DNA of 56,335 nt from Methanolinea sp. (GTDB lineage: Archaea; Halobacteriota; Methanomicrobia; Methanomicrobiales; Methanospirillaceae). Shown here one piece after another: positions 33,788 to 40,879 of this stretch. The stretch covers positions 1-56,335 of the forward strand of contig JADFCY010000012.1 in assembly GCA_018263335.1 (NCBI GenBank). Reading direction: 5' to 3'. Position 1 is the stretch's first letter. Every line of letters starts with the position of its first letter. The notes beneath the pieces were generated by a model, which had not been told where the DNA came from, ran no database searches, and saw only the letters and a list, made by a program, of their open reading frames with translations. The translations under genes were made by a program, and so were the position numbers.

Positions 33788-34162
33788 TCAGAAGTTGCCG
33801 GGGAACCGCGGACATTTCCGTGGGCAGACACCCCTCGCGGCGCGTGTGCATCCCCCAATCTGGAGACTCTTTCCGGTGGTGAGTGCATCAGCCACCTTTC
33901 TCCTTGCCGTGTGCAGGTCTCTCCAGACAGTCCTGCGTGATACCCCGAGGATTGCGGCAGCCTCCTCCTGCTCCATCCCCTCGAGGTCGACGAGCCGCAG
34001 AAGTTCCACCTCGTCTGGGAGGAGCGTGACCACCGCCCTCCCCTCGTCAGGCCAGCAATGGGGGGAATAACACCGGGAAGAGAAGGCATTCCCAATAACA
34101 CGCGGTGTCCTTGGCCTGCCCCTCCGCCGGGTTGCAGCAGGCACGGGAGCGTCTTCATCCAT
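33788..34162 (-). CDS. DUF134 (UPF0251) DNA-binding protein
   Basis: A 124-residue protein with an N-terminal RRRGRPRTPRVIG segment and a sigma-like helix-turn-helix (VDLEGMEQEEAAAILGVSRRTVWRDLHTARRKVADALTTG), the signature of DUF134. A cysteine-rich tail (GGCTRAARGVCPRKCPRF) is atypical. DUF134 genes are commonly beside DUF5320 and NifX-type genes in methanogens. It lies between two copies of a CTCATATGAG palindrome, which makes it the first candidate to bind them. Confidence 0.85.
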   Translation of the reverse strand: MDEDAPVPAATRRRGRPRTPRVIGNAFSSRCYSPHCWPDEGRAVVTLLPDEVELLRLVDLEGMEQEEAAAILGVSRRTVWRDLHTARRKVADALTTGKSLQIGGCTRAARGVCPRKCPRFPGNF

Positions 34163-34576
34163 GCATGTAGTATTCCTCCCGGCAGGTTGATTAGGTCTTC
34201 TGCTGTGAAGACCCCTGCCGGTGAACCGATCAGAAATGAGATGACTGGGACCCGGACTCTTTGCACGGCATGCGGGTGCCTACTTTGAGCCCGGGTCTTT
34301 CATGAGGTGGACAATATCCAGGTAGCGCTCCGGCTCTTCGCGGAATATCTTCCTCCGCGAGGATTTTGATCGCTGCCTTTCCCTTGCGATGCGAAGCGCG
34401 GTTCTCAACGGCACTGAGGTGACCTGGAAGTTTTCCCCCTGTACACAAGTTGAATGAGAAGACGAGGGGTATCCGAGGGCGTTGCCCCGGGCATCGCTGA
34501 TGTGTTCAGTCATTGGACCGACCACGCAGGTCTTTTTTGTCTCTCTCTGTTCTCATGGATACCAAAGAGCCCTGTC
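34163..34576. other. Spacer between DUF134 and DUF5320 genes with a possible decayed gene
   Basis: About 414 bases. No intact gene is evident; a possible two-frame relic on the minus strand is listed separately. Confidence 0.4.
34280..34525 (-). pseudogene. Possible decayed small gene, reading switches frame
   Basis: One frame starts MTEHISDARGNALGYPSSSHS (from ATG 34513) and ends KIFREEPERYLDIVHLMKDPGSK. In between, a second frame reads more plausibly (AVENRASHRKGKAAIKILAEED). Joining the pieces would give a protein-like sequence of about 75 residues, but the family is not recognised and the assignment is weak. Confidence 0.25.
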
Positions 34577-34840
34577 TTACCAGACACAGCGCCTGCGGCG
34601 TCCGCCTCCAAATCCCCGTCCGCAACCCCACGGGATACCCCCCCTGCCCAGTCCATAGTACGCGGGTGGAGCGTTTCCCGGCGGGACAGGAGTCGTTCCC
34701 TGCGGGGTCTCCTGTGTGCCTCCCGCAGCCTGCGCCTGGCCCTGCACGGGCAGTGGGATCCCGTATGCCCTGCAGCGGCCCCTTCCCCAACCTGTCATGG
34801 GACCGCGTCCCAGCGGTCCCGTTCCATCAAATCCTGGCAT
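34577..34840 (-). CDS. DUF5320 family Gly/Arg-rich small protein
   Basis: An 87-residue protein starting MPGFDGTGPLGRGPMTGWGRG, the signature of DUF5320, with a Pro/Gln linker and a Gly-Arg-rich tail (GRGFGGGRRRRCVW). Function unknown; in methanogens it travels with DUF134 and Mrp/NifX-type proteins connected to metallocluster handling. A perfect palindrome overlaps its promoter. Confidence 0.85.
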   Translation of the reverse strand: MPGFDGTGPLGRGPMTGWGRGRCRAYGIPLPVQGQAQAAGGTQETPQGTTPVPPGNAPPAYYGLGRGGIPWGCGRGFGGGRRRRCVW

Positions 34841-34876
34841 ATCTCTTGCGCCTTCCTGTGGGCCCTGCGCCCTTAA

Positions 34877-34892
34877 TTACTCATATGAGTAA
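34877..34892 (-). promoter_or_regulatory. Perfect 16-base palindrome TTACTCATATGAGTAA
   Basis: Self-complementary over 16 bases and located 37 bases before the DUF5320 start, directly downstream of a minus-strand TATA (GATATATTTTT, 34890-34901). A protein bound here would block initiation. A near-identical site lies in front of atwA. Confidence 0.65.
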
Positions 34893-35013
34893 AAATATAT
34901 CAAGGTGATGTTGGGGGCAACCTCGCGGGGAGAGGATCCGGATGGGGGGAAGTGGTCTTTGCATGACGCAAAGGGAACTGGAGATCTTCTCTTTGGATGA
35001 ACCATGCCGAAGG

Positions 35014-35505
35014 TCAGGAGTCGAACTGCTCGCAGGTGTACCCGTGCGAGGCGAGCACTGTCCTGCAGTGGCGGGCAAACTGCGCTTCGGGCAGGGTGGA
35101 GGAGGGCAGGACCTCGCGCTCCCAGATTTGCCGGAGCACGGGGTCGGCGGTCGAGAGCGAGGACTTTCCCTTCACCTTCCCCACTTCGGATCCCGCCTCG
35201 TCGAGGATGCGCATGGTGCAGCACCTGAAGGTCCGGCAGATGACGGGCCGCGAAGAGTAGATCGTGCAGACGAAGGTCCCGTCACCCTCCTTCCGAAGAA
35301 ATGGGCACCATCCTGTCTCGTAGGCGGGTGGCGTCCCCCAAAGGAAGAGGTCGCGAAAGGCAGGGTTGACCTGCACGGGGATGCGCTCGCCGGTCACCAG
35401 GACGCGGAGGGTGTGGGAGAATGGCGAGAGGCTCTTCTCGATGTGCATGTGGCGGCCGAGGCTCATACAGCACTTTCCGCACCGTGTACAGGTAAATTCC
35501 GTCAT
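35014..35505 (-). CDS. YkgJ-type cysteine-cluster protein
   Basis: A 163-residue protein. FTCTRCGKCCMSLG at the N-terminus is the CxxCxxCC cluster of the YkgJ (Fe-S or zinc) family. CPFLRKEGDGTFVCTIYSSRPVICRTFRC in the middle supplies the remaining cysteines. The function of the family is unknown. It is a single-gene unit. Confidence 0.8.
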   Translation of the reverse strand: MTEFTCTRCGKCCMSLGRHMHIEKSLSPFSHTLRVLVTGERIPVQVNPAFRDLFLWGTPPAYETGWCPFLRKEGDGTFVCTIYSSRPVICRTFRCCTMRILDEAGSEVGKVKGKSSLSTADPVLRQIWEREVLPSSTLPEAQFARHCRTVLASHGYTCEQFDS

Positions 35506-35537
35506 TTTATCTCGACTCCATCCGGCATTTCAGGAGA

Positions 35538-35575
35538 AAAAAGGGGCATGGGAGAAAGCCCTGCCCCTCGTCTGT
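35538..35575 (-). terminator. Hairpin and T6 run downstream of truA
   Basis: On the minus strand GGGGCAGGG-CTTT-CTCCCATGCCCC forms a near-perfect stem followed by TTTTTTC. It ends the truA transcript before the YkgJ-type gene. Confidence 0.55.
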
Positions 35576-35712
35576 ATCCCTCTCCTGGTTCACCATGGGA
35601 GCTTCCCTCCGAGGCGTATTCGCCCGGGAGGAAAAAAGACAGGGCAAGGGCGCGTGAACGAGGGAGTGTCACCGGCAGGTCCCCTCCCCTGTTCCCGTCC
35701 TCCTGATCTTCT

Positions 35713-36546
35713 TCATGCAGGCTCCCCGGCGTCCATGAACGCCTCAAGCACTCTCGTCATCGTCCTGTGGTAGCCCAGGCGCCCCTCGAGGAAACTTTCT
35801 GATCTCTCGTCCCGGGGCAGGGGAACAAAGGCGAACGGGTACTCGATGTCCCAGAGGACCAGGCCGCCCGGGGGAGCGGGGGCAAGCCTGGCGCCCGCGT
35901 CACCCTCCAGGCGGTCCGAGATGATCTCCTCCCCGCCGGCCCCTGTCCCTGCCAGGAGGAGTGCGCCGGCCATGTACCTGACCATGTGCCAGAGAAAGCT
36001 CTCGGCACGGACCTCGAAGACGCAGAGTCCGTCTTCCTCAAAGACAGTTGCGGTGAGTACCTTCCGGAGCGGGTCTCGTCCCTCGACCCTGGCAAAGAGC
36101 GAGAAGTCATGGGATCCCTCGAAACGCCGTGCAGCCCGCGCCATGGCGTCCACGTCAAGGGCCTGGTCCATGAAATAATACCGGTAGGTCCGGCTTATTG
36201 CATGGTGCCGTGGGTGGAAGCCGGGCTCAACCTTTGCGTACCCCGTGGTCCATATATCGGGCGGGAGCCTCCGGCCCAGGGCGGAGATGGCGCGTTCGGG
36301 CACGCGTGTGGTGAACGAGAACACCTGAGCCCTGGCGTGGACACCCCGGTCAGTTCTCCCTGCTGCAAGGAAACGCGAGTCACGGTGGCTGGAGAAGAGG
36401 CCAAGGTGAATGCATGCGCTGACATACTCGCCCTCCACCGTCCGGAGCCCCGGCTGCATCTGGGACCCGGAGAACCCGTCTCCCAGGTACCCGCAGCGGA
36501 AGGCCAGCCTCAGCGGGGCTGCATCCCCCTGGTGAACTTCTTCCAT
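35713..36546 (-). CDS. truA: tRNA pseudouridine(38-40) synthase TruA
   Basis: Makes pseudouridine in the anticodon arm. The 277 residues hold LRLAFRCGYLGDGFSGSQMQPGLRTVEGE, RFLAAGRTDRGVHARAQVFSF (catalytic Asp in GRTDRGVHA, about residue 60), FHPRHHAISRTYRYYF and ESFLWHMVRYMAGALLLAGTG. The start overlaps the end of the PHP gene by 37 bases, and no better in-frame start was seen. Confidence 0.95.
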   Translation of the reverse strand: MEEVHQGDAAPLRLAFRCGYLGDGFSGSQMQPGLRTVEGEYVSACIHLGLFSSHRDSRFLAAGRTDRGVHARAQVFSFTTRVPERAISALGRRLPPDIWTTGYAKVEPGFHPRHHAISRTYRYYFMDQALDVDAMARAARRFEGSHDFSLFARVEGRDPLRKVLTATVFEEDGLCVFEVRAESFLWHMVRYMAGALLLAGTGAGGEEIISDRLEGDAGARLAPAPPGGLVLWDIEYPFAFVPLPRDERSESFLEGRLGYHRTMTRVLEAFMDAGEPA

Positions 36547-37178
36547 GTGTTGCGCAGGGACTGCCGGGTGTAGGTCCGAAGCGGGGTCATCCTCCCCGTG
36601 GCGACGGTCCTGCCTGCCCGGATGGCCTCTATGATCGACGCACTGTCCGGCTCCGCGTCGACGAGCGTCCTTCCATACCCCACGAACCGTGCGTTGTGGG
36701 CATCGGACCCCCCCACGCAGGGTTTCCCTATCCTCCGGGCGATCCGCGCGGCTTTGCGGTTTGCTGAGCCCACGATGTACCTGCTGTTGAAGACCTCGAT
36801 CGCGTCCACCTCCGAGAGCGGTGACCGCTGCCTCCTTGCAACGCCGTGGCGCCAGATATGGAAGGGGTGCGGGAGGATCACGAGGCCGCCGAGCGTGCGG
36901 GCGTGCCTGATGGTCTCGGTCACCTCAAGTCCGCGAGGGATGGGGGTGGTGATCCCGAGGACCAGCAGGTGTCCCTGGAGGGTGGAGACCTCTATCCCCG
37001 GGATGATGATGACCCTCGACGGGACAGCCAGGGCATGGAGGGCGCCTTCGACCGTGTCATGGTCGGTGATGGCAATCGCATCAAGGCCCACAAGCTCTGC
37101 CCTCCTGATGACCTCTTCCACGCTGCTCTCACCGTCCCGGGAATACCTGGTGTGAATGTGCAGGTCGCAGTTCAGCAT
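36510..37178 (-). CDS. PHP-domain phosphoesterase
   Basis: A 222-residue protein. LNCDLHIHTRYSRDGESSVEEVIRRAELVGLDAIAITDHDTVEGA carries the HxH and DHD metal ligands of PHP motifs I and II. LVILPHPFHI and KPCVGGSDAHNARFVGYGRT give the further metal-binding histidines. Such proteins hydrolyse small phosphate esters or nucleotides; the substrate is unknown. ATG 37178 starts exactly at the fold. It is divergent from the DHPS-related gene. Confidence 0.88.
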   Translation of the reverse strand: MLNCDLHIHTRYSRDGESSVEEVIRRAELVGLDAIAITDHDTVEGALHALAVPSRVIIIPGIEVSTLQGHLLVLGITTPIPRGLEVTETIRHARTLGGLVILPHPFHIWRHGVARRQRSPLSEVDAIEVFNSRYIVGSANRKAARIARRIGKPCVGGSDAHNARFVGYGRTLVDAEPDSASIIEAIRAGRTVATGRMTPLRTYTRQSLRNTWKKFTRGMQPR

Positions 37179-37221
37179 CTGATCATACCTTTTTTTGTCC
37201 TCCGTGATATTAAGAAGACTT

Positions 37222-38634
37222 ATGCGAGTACTCCTCCCCACCGGGAGAGCGACCGTCGAGGTGGTCAGGCAGGCTGCCGCCGGGATCGACGCCCGTGTCG
37301 TGGTCACCGGGGAGATCGCCTCGTTTCTTGCGCCGGCCACGCTCCTCGCGCTCCTTTTGGAAGGGGACTATGACATGGCCATCGTCTCGGGGATGTGCAC
37401 CGCCTCGTTTGCGGCGGTAGAGGAGGAGACCGGCGTCCCTGTCTACCTTGGCCCCCGGCACGCCGCAGACCTCGCCCTCGTCCTCCCGCTGCTTCCGGAG
37501 ATCACGCTCTCAAGAACGGTCCCTGCAGACGAGTTCCTCGCCGGGGAGAGGCGAAGGGAAGCGGAGGTGCGTATCGCCCGCACCGAAAAGGAGGCTGATT
37601 TCCTCTATTCTGTCAGGGGGGTGAAGATCGGAGGCGGTTCACGCATCAAGGTCCTCGCAGAGATCATGGACGCCCACCGGGTGGCCGACCTCCACGCGAG
37701 GGTGGAGCACCTCTTCGCGGAAGGTGCAGACATTGTCGACCTCGGCTTTGGGTTCGATGCCACTCCCGATCAGGTCCGCGCCGCGCTCTCTTCCCTGGAC
37801 GATATCGACCGGCCACTTTCCGTGGACACGCAGGACCCGGCCCTGATCGAAGCAGCCCTGCCAAGGGCAGACCTGGTCCTCTCGCTCCATGAGGAGAACA
37901 TCCCCCTGGTGGGCACACAGGTGGGAAGTGCCGGCGCATGCGCAGTGGTGGTCCCCGGCAAAAACGGGCTATCCGCGAACCTGGCGATGGCAAGGGACGC
38001 AGGAGTCGAATGCCTGCTGGCAGATCCCCTCCTCCCCCCCGCGGGCTCGGGCCTGGTTCAGTCCCTGGCCAGGTTTGGAGGTTGGGATGTGCCGCTCTTC
38101 TTTGGGGCGGGCAACGTGGTCGAGCTCCTGGACGCAGACTCGATCGGTGCGAATGCGCTTCTCTGCGCAATGGCCGCGGAGGTCGGTGCCGCGGTGGTCT
38201 TCACGAGCGAGCACAGCGACAAGACGCGGGGTTCCGTCCATGAGATGAGGAGGGCGGCAGAGATGATGGTCCTCTCTTGCGGCAGGCCCTATCCCAAGGA
38301 CCTTGGCCTCGACCTCCTGGTGATCAAGGAGAAGCGGAGGCGGAGGGAGCCGCCCCTTGAATATCGTGACTGCGTGCAGGCAGGCCCGGTACCTGCAGAG
38401 ATCGTATACGACCCGTGCGGGAATTTCCGCATCGGGATAGAGGGCGGCGATATCGTCGCGGTCATAAGGGACCGGGCATACCGGGGGACCTCGTGGGCAG
38501 AGGTCTTCTCGACTCTCCTTGCCGCGGGCGAGGTCTCACTCCTCGACCATGCGGCGTACCTGGGTAAGGAGCTGTACAAGGCGGAGCTTGCGATCAGGTT
38601 CGGCCGCAGTTTCGAGCAGGACGGGCCATTCTGA
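37222..38634 (+). CDS. Dihydropteroate-synthase-related protein
   Basis: A 470-residue protein of methanogens. The central TIM barrel (IKVLAEIMDAHRVADLH, EGADIVDLGFGFDATPDQVRAALSSL, RPLSVDTQDPALIEAAL, VVVPGKNGLSANLAMARDAGVECLLADPLL) resembles dihydropteroate synthase. An N-terminal segment (RVLLPTGRATVEVVRQAAAG) and a C-terminal domain (FRIGIEGGDIVAVI) are specific to the archaeal family. It is linked to tetrahydromethanopterin metabolism by relation only; the reaction is not proven. The start is ATG 37222, at the beginning of conserved sequence. Confidence 0.85.
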   Translation: MRVLLPTGRATVEVVRQAAAGIDARVVVTGEIASFLAPATLLALLLEGDYDMAIVSGMCTASFAAVEEETGVPVYLGPRHAADLALVLPLLPEITLSRTVPADEFLAGERRREAEVRIARTEKEADFLYSVRGVKIGGGSRIKVLAEIMDAHRVADLHARVEHLFAEGADIVDLGFGFDATPDQVRAALSSLDDIDRPLSVDTQDPALIEAALPRADLVLSLHEENIPLVGTQVGSAGACAVVVPGKNGLSANLAMARDAGVECLLADPLLPPAGSGLVQSLARFGGWDVPLFFGAGNVVELLDADSIGANALLCAMAAEVGAAVVFTSEHSDKTRGSVHEMRRAAEMMVLSCGRPYPKDLGLDLLVIKEKRRRREPPLEYRDCVQAGPVPAEIVYDPCGNFRIGIEGGDIVAVIRDRAYRGTSWAEVFSTLLAAGEVSLLDHAAYLGKELYKAELAIRFGRSFEQDGPF

Positions 38635-38717
38635 CCGGAACACGGGGGCGCATTGTGCCTGCTGCCTTCCCTGTACCATGGTTTAATGCCGACGCCTTCC
38701 CAGTACGATGGAGGATC

Positions 38718-39089
38718 ATGCAAATACGGGGCATCAGCACGGACCTCCTCGACCTCCTGCTGGAGGTGGGGAGGGATCGCCATCCTTACGAGTTCGCGGG
38801 GGTGATCATGGAAGAGGGTGGCCTGCTCCAGGAACTCTTCCTCCTCCCGGGGACCGTGAGCAGCGAGGAGAGCGCAAGTCTCTTCTACGACATGATGCCC
38901 CTTGATACCCACGTCGCGGGGAGCGCTCACAGCCATCCGAGTGGCGTTCTCTCTCCCTCGAACGCCGATCTCTCCTTTTTCCCAAGGATCGGGCGCTACC
39001 ACCTCATCGTGGGATTTCCTTACACGAGGGAGGCCTGGCGGTGCTACCGGGCGAACGGGGAACCCATGGCGCTGGAGGTGGTAGGATGA
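38718..39089 (+). CDS. JAB1/MPN (JAMM) metalloprotease-like protein
   Basis: A 123-residue protein, just the JAMM domain: Glu25 in YEFAGVI and HSHPSGVLSPSNAD (His71, His73, Ser81, Asp84) are the complete zinc-protease motif. Archaeal JAMM proteins can cleave ubiquitin-like SAMP conjugates. GAGG lies 4 bases before ATG 38718. The stop overlaps the ribL start (ATGA). Confidence 0.88.
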   Translation: MQIRGISTDLLDLLLEVGRDRHPYEFAGVIMEEGGLLQELFLLPGTVSSEESASLFYDMMPLDTHVAGSAHSHPSGVLSPSNADLSFFPRIGRYHLIVGFPYTREAWRCYRANGEPMALEVVG

Positions 39090-39565
39090 AGCGGGTGGTT
39101 GCGACCGGGACGTTCGATATCCTCCATCCCGGGCACGTCTATTACCTCGAGGAGTCCAGGCGGCTCGGTGACGAGCTGTATGTGATCGTCGCCAGGGACA
39201 AAAACGTCCGCCACAAGCCAAGGCCCGTCATCCCCGAGGAACAGCGGGCAAGGATGGTCGCCGCACTCAGGCCTGTAGATCACGCGGTCCTTGGGGACCT
39301 CCATGACATGTTCAGGCCGATCGAGGAGATACGTCCCGCGGTCATCACGTTCGGGTTCAACCAGCACTTCGAAGAGGAGGGCATAAAGAGGGAGCTCGAG
39401 AGACGGGGACTTTCTGTCGAACTGGTACGGATCGGACGCTACCTGGGGGACCCGTACTGCAGCTCGAGCGGGATAGTCAGGCAGGTGCTCGCCCGCTGCC
39501 AGCATGGCCCGCAATCACGGGAGAGTGGGTTGAATGACGAACACTTTGACCGAAACGACCCCTGA
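39086..39565 (+). CDS. ribL: FAD synthetase RibL (cytidylyltransferase fold)
   Basis: Transfers AMP from ATP to FMN to give FAD. The 159 residues start MKRVVATGTFDILHPGHVYYLEESRRLGDELYVIVARD, with the HxGH nucleotidyl-transfer motif. FGFNQHFEEEGI and GDPYCSSSGIVRQVL (the S-S-S loop) are RibL-like. Archaeal RibL was first described in Methanocaldococcus. It is translationally coupled to the JAMM gene. The last 20 residues look unconserved. Confidence 0.88.
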   Translation: MKRVVATGTFDILHPGHVYYLEESRRLGDELYVIVARDKNVRHKPRPVIPEEQRARMVAALRPVDHAVLGDLHDMFRPIEEIRPAVITFGFNQHFEEEGIKRELERRGLSVELVRIGRYLGDPYCSSSGIVRQVLARCQHGPQSRESGLNDEHFDRNDP

Positions 39566-39623
39566 AGGCCGCCGGGTGCGATTCGGTGTCCCTGCTCCAA
39601 AGAGGGAACCATATTAATCTGAA

Positions 39624-39654
39624 AGGTAATATAAGGCTAACGAGGGGTCTCGTT
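39624..39654 (+). promoter_or_regulatory. Promoter and inverted repeat of the encapsulin operon
   Basis: GGTAATATAAGG (39625-39636) is a TATA-like element. Just after it AACGAG-GGGT-CTCGTT (39639-39654) is a perfect inverted repeat that would lie at the transcription start. A GAGGA Shine-Dalgarno precedes ATG 39692. The repeat is a candidate operator; which regulator is unknown. Confidence 0.5.
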
Positions 39655-39691
39655 CAACCAGGCCCTTGTACAATTTGAGGATTGATGAGGT

Positions 39692-40063
39692 ATGCCTGAA
39701 TTTGCGACTGCATTTTCTGGAATGAACAGCGACCGGAAGCTCTCCCACAGTGAACTTGTCAGGGCCATCCGTTTGATGATTGCCGACGAGTACGAGGCCA
39801 TCCAGGTCTACACCCAGCTCGCGGAGTCGATCGAGAACGAGCTTGCGCGTGAGGTGCTGCGCGACATCGCGAATGAAGAGCGGGTCCATGCAGGGGAATT
39901 TTTGAGGCTGCTCTACGAGCTGGCACCCGACGAGGCCGGGTTCTATGCAGAAGGGGCCGCGGAGGTGGAGGCAGAGATCGCAAAACTCGCCCCCCGCGGC
40001 ACATCCCCGGGAGCGGAGGAGAAGAAGGGTGGCGCGACCACTATCGGCTCGCTGAAGGAGTGA
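39692..40063 (+). CDS. Encapsulated ferritin-like protein (encapsulin cargo)
   Basis: A 123-residue helical protein. Glu33 (ADEYEAIQVY) and Glu63/His66 (NEERVHAGEF) fit the E...E-x-x-H iron ligands of encapsulated ferritins, and the spacing is close to that of the Rhodospirillum protein. Only one pair of helices is present, so two chains would build one ferroxidase centre. After residue 100 a flexible Pro/Gly/Glu-rich linker ends in TTIGSLKE, which matches the GSL-type targeting peptide that docks cargo inside encapsulin shells. The encapsulin gene follows 15 bases later. Confidence 0.88.
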   Translation: MPEFATAFSGMNSDRKLSHSELVRAIRLMIADEYEAIQVYTQLAESIENELAREVLRDIANEERVHAGEFLRLLYELAPDEAGFYAEGAAEVEAEIAKLAPRGTSPGAEEKKGGATTIGSLKE

Positions 40064-40078
40064 GGAGGAGATCAGATC

Positions 40079-40876
40079 ATGTCAGAACGTTACCTTGGGA
40101 GAGAAGACGCCCCGATAGAGGCCAGGACATGGGAGCTGCTCGATGCAGCGATGGTCGACGCGGCAAAGAGTGTCCTTGCCGGGCGCCGGCTCCTGCACAT
40201 CGAGGGGCCGTACGGCCTTGGACTGAAGGCAGTACCGCTCGAGGACTGCCAGGTGAACGAGTGCATGGCAGTCAGCCAGTTTGTGCCGGTGCACCTGATC
40301 AGCACGACGTTTACGGTAGGGATCAGGGACCTGCTGGCGTTTGAGCAGAACGGCCTCCCCTTCTCGGCCGCAGGCGCCGCGGAAGCGGCAATCGAGTGCG
40401 CACGAAACGAGGATACCCTCATATTCGAGGGTGCCGCAGGGAGCAAAGGCCTCCTCACGATGGAGGATTGCGGCATGCTGAAACTCTCCTCGTGGAATAC
40501 CGTGGGGAAAGCCGCCGATGACGTCATCCAGGCCATGATCCTCCTCGACGAGGCAGGGTATCACGGCCCGTACAGCCTTGCCCTGGCCCCTTCGCGATAC
40601 AACCTCCTCTTCCGCCGCTACCTCCAGGGGCAGAGCACGGAGCTCGAGCACATCAGGTCCATTGTGACGGACGGTGTGTACAAGGCCCCCGCCCTCAAGA
40701 GCGGGGGGGTCCTGCTGGCATCAGGAAAGCGCTATGCGTCCATAGTCCTCGGCCAGGACATGACTGTCGGGTTCATCGGACCCATCGGGGACAGCCTTGA
40801 GTTCTCCATCACCGAGAGCCTGGCACTCGTCGTGAGGGAACCCTCCTCCATCTGCGTCCTGAAGGACAAGGAATAA
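40079..40876 (+). CDS. enc: Encapsulin shell protein (family 1, HK97 fold)
   Basis: A 265-residue protein that self-assembles into a hollow icosahedral nanocompartment. Family 1 features in order: N-terminal REDAPIEARTWELLDAAMVDAAKSVLAGRRLLHIEGPYGLG, EDTLIFEGAAGSKGLL, DEAGYHGPYSLALAPSRYNLLFRRYLQG, IVTDGVYKAPALKSGGVLLASG and the C-terminal IVLGQDMTVGFIGPIGDSLEFSITESLALVVREPSSICVL. It is co-transcribed with the ferritin-like cargo gene, so the shell should store or mineralise iron or protect against oxidants. It converges with the helicase gene. Confidence 0.93.
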   Translation: MSERYLGREDAPIEARTWELLDAAMVDAAKSVLAGRRLLHIEGPYGLGLKAVPLEDCQVNECMAVSQFVPVHLISTTFTVGIRDLLAFEQNGLPFSAAGAAEAAIECARNEDTLIFEGAAGSKGLLTMEDCGMLKLSSWNTVGKAADDVIQAMILLDEAGYHGPYSLALAPSRYNLLFRRYLQGQSTELEHIRSIVTDGVYKAPALKSGGVLLASGKRYASIVLGQDMTVGFIGPIGDSLEFSITESLALVVREPSSICVLKDKE

Positions 40877-40879
40877 CCT

